A stretch of 64,000 nt of DNA. It comes from DAOPZC01 sp035353175 (GTDB lineage Bacteria; Verrucomicrobiota; Kiritimatiellia; RFP12; UBA1067). The stretch covers positions 26,640 through 90,639 of the forward strand of contig DAOPZC010000012.1 of NCBI GenBank assembly GCA_035353175.1, read 5' to 3'. The notes beneath the pieces were generated by a model. It was not told where the DNA came from. It did not search any database and saw nothing but the letters and a program-made list of their open reading frames with translations. Shown piece by piece: positions 60,921-64,000 of this stretch. Each line of letters opens with the position of its first letter. Position 1 is the stretch's first letter. The position numbers were made by a program, and so were the translations under genes.

Positions 60921-62216
60921 ATGAAAATATCGGCACTGCTCTGTGCATTTCTTTCTTGTTCGGTTTTCGCAGGCGAACCGGCGCGGCTGGAGCCGGCTGG
61001 AGCATGGCAAGTGAAGGTCACGTGCGGAGAAATCTCGGCGGTGTTCCCCGTGGACCCGCCGGATGTTGTGACGGTGACCGACGAGAAGTACGACGTGCTG
61101 GCGGCGTTTGCGGGACCGGTGTGGCGGCGCGGCACTCCGTTGTGCGGCCCCAAGGCTGAGGCGTGCAGCGTGGCCGACGCGCTGGAGAGCGCTTCACTGG
61201 TCGTGCGCGACGGAACCGGCACAACGGCACGGACTTTCAGTCAGGGTAAAGATTATCAGCTCGAGCCCCGGTGGGCGGGCTTCGGGCGCTTGGAAGGCGG
61301 CGCGATCCCGGCGGATAAGCCGGTCTTCGCCAGCTACCGTTACGCGTTGATGCGTCTCGACAGCGTGGCGCTGACCGCCGGCAAGAAGCTGGTTTTGCGC
61401 CGGGGAATACCGCATGTGGCCACGCCGTGTCCGCCGGAACTGGCGGCGGGCGAAACGCGAGTGGGCAATGTCTGGCTGTCCGGCCGCATTGACAAGCTGA
61501 CGGCCGCAAATCTGTTTCCGGTTCTCGAAACGACATACCCTGAGCCGCCGCGCATGGGACTTTCGGCTGCGGTGCGTCTGTTGCCCAAGACGTTGTCGAA
61601 ACTGCAAAGTGGAGGTACGGTGAAGATTTTGGCATGGGGCGACAGCGTCACCGAGTGCGTATATTTGCCGCTCCAGCAGAAGTGGCAAGAGCAATTTGCG
61701 ATGCGGTTGCGTGAGCGGTTCCCCAAAGCCAGCATCGTCATGTTGTCGGCGGGCTGGGGCGGCCGGACGACGACCGCTTTTCGAAACGAGCCGCCGGGCA
61801 GCCCGCACAACTACGCCGAAAAAATTTTGGCTCTCAAGCCGGATTTGGTCGTCTCCGAGTTTATCAACGACGCCTACATGAATGAGGCGGCCGTGCTGGA
61901 AAACTATGGCGCGATCCTTAAGGACTTCAAAAAGATCGGCGCAGAGTGGATCATCCTCACGCCCCACTATGCGCGGCCCGACTGGATGGGGCTCAAAGAG
62001 GAAATCGGGATCGATCAGGATCCGCGGCCTTACGTGCACGGGCTGCGGCTGTTCGCGGAAAACAACAGGGTGGCGCTGGCAGACGCGTCGTTACGCTGGG
62101 GCAGGCTCTGGCGTCAGGGCGTGCCGTATTCAACCCTGCTGGTGAACAACATTAACCATCCGAACGAGCAAGGTATGAGGCTGTTCGCGGATGCCCTGAT
62201 GGGGCTGTTTCCGTAA
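60921..62216 (+). CDS. secreted SGNH/GDSL esterase with N-terminal beta domain
   Basis: 431 residues, signal peptide (ALLCAFLSCSVFAGE). Residues ~20-200 form a beta-rich domain; the C-terminal half is an SGNH hydrolase: AWGDSVTE with Ser242, SAGWGGRT with the oxyanion Gly, FINDAY with Asn316 and NHPNEQG with His413. The residue three before that His, usually Asp, is Asn (NINH). It probably deacylates a glycan, acting with the CE7-like enzyme upstream. GGAAG is upstream of ATG 60921. Confidence 0.82.
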   Translation: MKISALLCAFLSCSVFAGEPARLEPAGAWQVKVTCGEISAVFPVDPPDVVTVTDEKYDVLAAFAGPVWRRGTPLCGPKAEACSVADALESASLVVRDGTGTTARTFSQGKDYQLEPRWAGFGRLEGGAIPADKPVFASYRYALMRLDSVALTAGKKLVLRRGIPHVATPCPPELAAGETRVGNVWLSGRIDKLTAANLFPVLETTYPEPPRMGLSAAVRLLPKTLSKLQSGGTVKILAWGDSVTECVYLPLQQKWQEQFAMRLRERFPKASIVMLSAGWGGRTTTAFRNEPPGSPHNYAEKILALKPDLVVSEFINDAYMNEAAVLENYGAILKDFKKIGAEWIILTPHYARPDWMGLKEEIGIDQDPRPYVHGLRLFAENNRVALADASLRWGRLWRQGVPYSTLLVNNINHPNEQGMRLFADALMGLFP

Positions 62217-62272
62217 GCGGGGCCTTTTCGTTTCGTTCGGCGTCTCATCCGTAATCTGCCGTTGTTGAGCAG

Positions 62273-63427
62273 CTATTGCGGCGACAGCGAAAAGAGGAGG
62301 GTGCCGAAGCCCGGATGGTCGGAACCGTGCGCGGCGCCCTCCGGACGGATTATATCGGCCGCCTGCCGGGTGAAGGGGGCCGCGATGCCGCGTCGATTCT
62401 GATAGTGGTTCCAAACCATTTCGTAGACCGGGCGGAGGTTGTTTCGTCCCTCGCCGGAAATGTGTTTGTGACGGTACTTGCCGGTTGTGTCGACGTGCGG
62501 CTCGAAAGGCACGTCGAAGCCGAGATTGTAGCGGGCCGTGTACTCGAAGCCTTTGAGCAGGCGGTTGCTGGCTTCGCCGTAGAGGTCGATGCCCTGATGC
62601 CACGCGATCTCGCAGGCTGCGGCTAAAAGAGCGAGCCCGAGTTGGGTGTGCTGTTGGTCGCGTCCGCTTTCCTGGCACTGCCCCGTTTCATTGATGACGT
62701 AATGAGTGACACGGCCGTTGCCTTTGCCGTTTCGGAAATACTGTACGGCGCGGTCAACGAGCGCGCGGTCATCGCAAAAAATGCCGATCGCGAGGATCGT
62801 TTGGATGCAGGCGGCGTCCCAGTTTCCGTTGGCGTGAAGGGCGAAATCTTTGAGCGGCGGATAAATCACCCCGGTGAACATTTGTTCACATCGCGCGATG
62901 TCTTCGGGTCTCCAAGACGGATACGAGTGGCGCATCAATTCTGCGGCGTTGACGAACTTGAACCCGTTCAGACCGGCGCTGAGTTGCACGTCGCGGCCGT
63001 CCATTTTTGTGAGCGTCGCGGACCATGCGTTGAGGATTTCGACTGCCTTTTGGGCATGCGCCTCGTTGCCGGTGAGGCACCACATGAGCGCGTTTTGGTA
63101 GGCGGCGTTGCCGTCCTGGACCATCTGGTCGTTCCCCGGCGAGTCCAGCGGACTGCGGGTCACCGTTTTCTGAGGGCCGTTCAGTCGCCAGTCGGGCCGT
63201 GAGAACCGGTCGATGCGGAACGTCTCGAACCCGCTCTTCCATGGCTCTTGGCCGGCGGTGACGCGTAGGCGCATCCGCTCAAGGTCTGCGTGGGAATGCA
63301 GAAGCCCCGGATGCGCAAAATGCGCCTGGATATCGTTCCCGCTGGTGGATTGTGCAGAACCGTAGGACGCGTGAAAAAACAGGAAAAAGACAGAGATGAA
63401 TTGGAGGATGGGCAGAATCCCTTTCAT
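62273..63427 (-). CDS. secreted alginate-lyase-family protein
   Basis: 384 residues with a signal peptide (LPILQFISVFFLFFHASYGS). The alpha/alpha-barrel Alginate_lyase (PF05426-like) pattern is visible: ALMWCLTGNEAHAQKAVEIL, LHANGNWDAACIQTILAIG, and NETGQCQESGRDQQHTQLGL with the conserved His and Asp. Members cleave uronic-acid polymers by beta-elimination or hydrolyse related glycans; the true substrate is unknown. It converges with the SGNH gene 56 bp away. No ribosome site precedes ATG 63427. Confidence 0.85.
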   Translation of the reverse strand: MKGILPILQFISVFFLFFHASYGSAQSTSGNDIQAHFAHPGLLHSHADLERMRLRVTAGQEPWKSGFETFRIDRFSRPDWRLNGPQKTVTRSPLDSPGNDQMVQDGNAAYQNALMWCLTGNEAHAQKAVEILNAWSATLTKMDGRDVQLSAGLNGFKFVNAAELMRHSYPSWRPEDIARCEQMFTGVIYPPLKDFALHANGNWDAACIQTILAIGIFCDDRALVDRAVQYFRNGKGNGRVTHYVINETGQCQESGRDQQHTQLGLALLAAACEIAWHQGIDLYGEASNRLLKGFEYTARYNLGFDVPFEPHVDTTGKYRHKHISGEGRNNLRPVYEMVWNHYQNRRGIAAPFTRQAADIIRPEGAAHGSDHPGFGTLLFSLSPQ

Positions 63428-63528
63428 AGGCGAAGAAAATTACCATCACCGGACAATGAGGCGCAAACTAAAACGCATTTTTCTGAAACGGCGTTCACAG
63501 ACAAATTTAACATCCGGTCAGCCTCAAA

Positions 63529-63558
63529 CAAAAAAAGGCTCCGGATTTCTCCGGAGCC
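63529..63558 (-). terminator. intrinsic terminator of nifJ
   Basis: On the minus strand a perfect 9-bp stem (63558-63550 with 63545-63537) around a 4-nt loop is followed by seven T residues. It lies 26 bp after the nifJ stop. Confidence 0.92.
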
Positions 63559-63584
63559 CCTTTCGGTCTGTAACGGCTAGCAAG

Positions 63585-64000
63585 TTACGACTTCGGCAGG
63601 TTCGCCAAGGCCTGCAACAGTTCGAAGTTGTCCTTGAACTTCGCTTCCGCCGCCTGCAACATCGCGGTCGCATTCGGGTTGAGCTTCAAGAGCTGTTTGA
63701 AGCGGTTCTCGGTCAGCGCCGTTTCGGCGAACGACTGCGTCGGCGCCTTGCTGTCGAGCTGCAACGGGTTCTTGCCTTGGGAGGCGAGTTCCGGGTTGTA
63801 GCGGTACAGCGGGAAATGGCCCGTCTCGACCGCGAGCTTCTGGTGCTCGAGACCGGTGACCATGTCAAAGCCCTGCGCGATGCAGTGAGAGTAGGCGATG
63901 ATGATCGCCGGCCCGTCGTAAGCCTCGGCTTCAGCGAAGGCCTTCACCGTGGCGGCCGGGTTGGCGCCCAAGCTGACCTGCGCGACGTAGATGTTCTTGT
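63585..64000 (-). CDS. nifJ: pyruvate:ferredoxin oxidoreductase, C-terminal end (runs off the window)
   Basis: The last ~138 codons of a long gene entering from the right. KNIYVAQVSLGANPAATVKAF (split across the edge region), AIIIAYSHCIAQGFDM and GHFPLYRYNPEL are typical of the C-terminal thiamine-diphosphate domain of homodimeric PFOR. The enzyme turns pyruvate into acetyl-CoA, CO2 and reduced ferredoxin, which would feed the hydrogenase encoded at 46.3-51.8 kb. Confidence 0.93.
   Translation of the reverse strand, partial: KNIYVAQVSLGANPAATVKAFAEAEAYDGPAIIIAYSHCIAQGFDMVTGLEHQKLAVETGHFPLYRYNPELASQGKNPLQLDSKAPTQSFAETALTENRFKQLLKLNPNATAMLQAAEAKFKDNFELLQALANLPKS

Noticed and set aside
1..64000. 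CRISPR arrays, tRNA or rRNA genes
   Set aside because: No regularly spaced short repeats, tRNA cloverleaf or rRNA sequence was recognised. A short or divergent tRNA could be missed without a computed search.

Overview
The window looks like chromosome of an anaerobic, fermentative, high-GC bacterium of the PVC superphylum, most likely Kiritimatiellota or a close relative. The reasons are very large autotransporter-associated beta-strand-repeat proteins, a short zinc-ribbon protein, secreted sulfatases, tandem secreted FAD oxidoreductases, many non-canonical glycoside hydrolases, and energy genes typical of strict anaerobes (pyruvate:ferredoxin oxidoreductase, [FeFe] and [NiFe] hydrogenases, formate-tetrahydrofolate ligase). 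The taxonomic call is inference from gene content; no rRNA or tRNA gene was seen.

Layout. 1-0.9 kb: the start of a Trk/Ktr potassium channel subunit (minus) and a zinc-ribbon protein. 1.1-9.2 kb: a 2648-residue repeat adhesin with a strong promoter and terminator. 9.4-11.6 kb: a Tat-exported aldo/keto reductase and a Gfo/Idh/MocA oxidoreductase. 11.5-16.7 kb (minus): an operon of Orn/Lys/Arg decarboxylase, lipoprotein, formate-THF ligase and 5-formyl-THF cyclo-ligase, preceded by a 256-nt inverted-repeat-bounded element. 17.2-19.4 kb: an orphan LuxR-type response regulator, a C_GCAxxG_C_C redox protein with a 57-residue Cys-rich partner, and a DUF2585 membrane protein that looks leaderless. 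19.4-39.8 kb: a carbohydrate locus with an AraR-like regulator diverging from a run of plus-strand genes (repeat/LamG surface protein, sugar MFS transporter, RibK-like protein, two divergent GH32/43-like proteins, two formylglycine-type sulfatases, a canonical GH32 fructanase, PfkB sugar kinase, glycerate 2-kinase, double FAD oxidoreductase). This reads as fructan, perhaps sulfated-fructan, capture and breakdown. 40-45.6 kb: a second FAD oxidoreductase, isocitrate dehydrogenase (minus), a complete IS30-family element, and a GH5 enzyme whose promoter the IS landed in.

45.6-57 kb is the energy region. A CBS-pair protein precedes a three-gene [FeFe] hydrogenase operon in which the NuoF-like subunit is fused to a complete NfnB/GltD-like flavoprotein. 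It converges on a hoxFUYHW operon for a NAD-linked group 3d [NiFe] hydrogenase. With the PFOR gene at the right edge, this gives the cell several routes between ferredoxin, NAD(P)H and H2.

57-63.5 kb: an exported carbohydrate cluster (GH-like lipoprotein, CE7-type esterase, SGNH esterase) and a convergent alginate-lyase-family gene. 63.6-64 kb: the C-terminal end of nifJ.

Most notable: the HydB-NfnB fusion beside a second H2 system; an IS30 element flanked by a 16-bp direct repeat that copies a promoter -10 and supplies a new -35 at exact spacing; three genes whose -10 box lies 6 nt before ATG; and the structured element at 16.74-16.99 kb.
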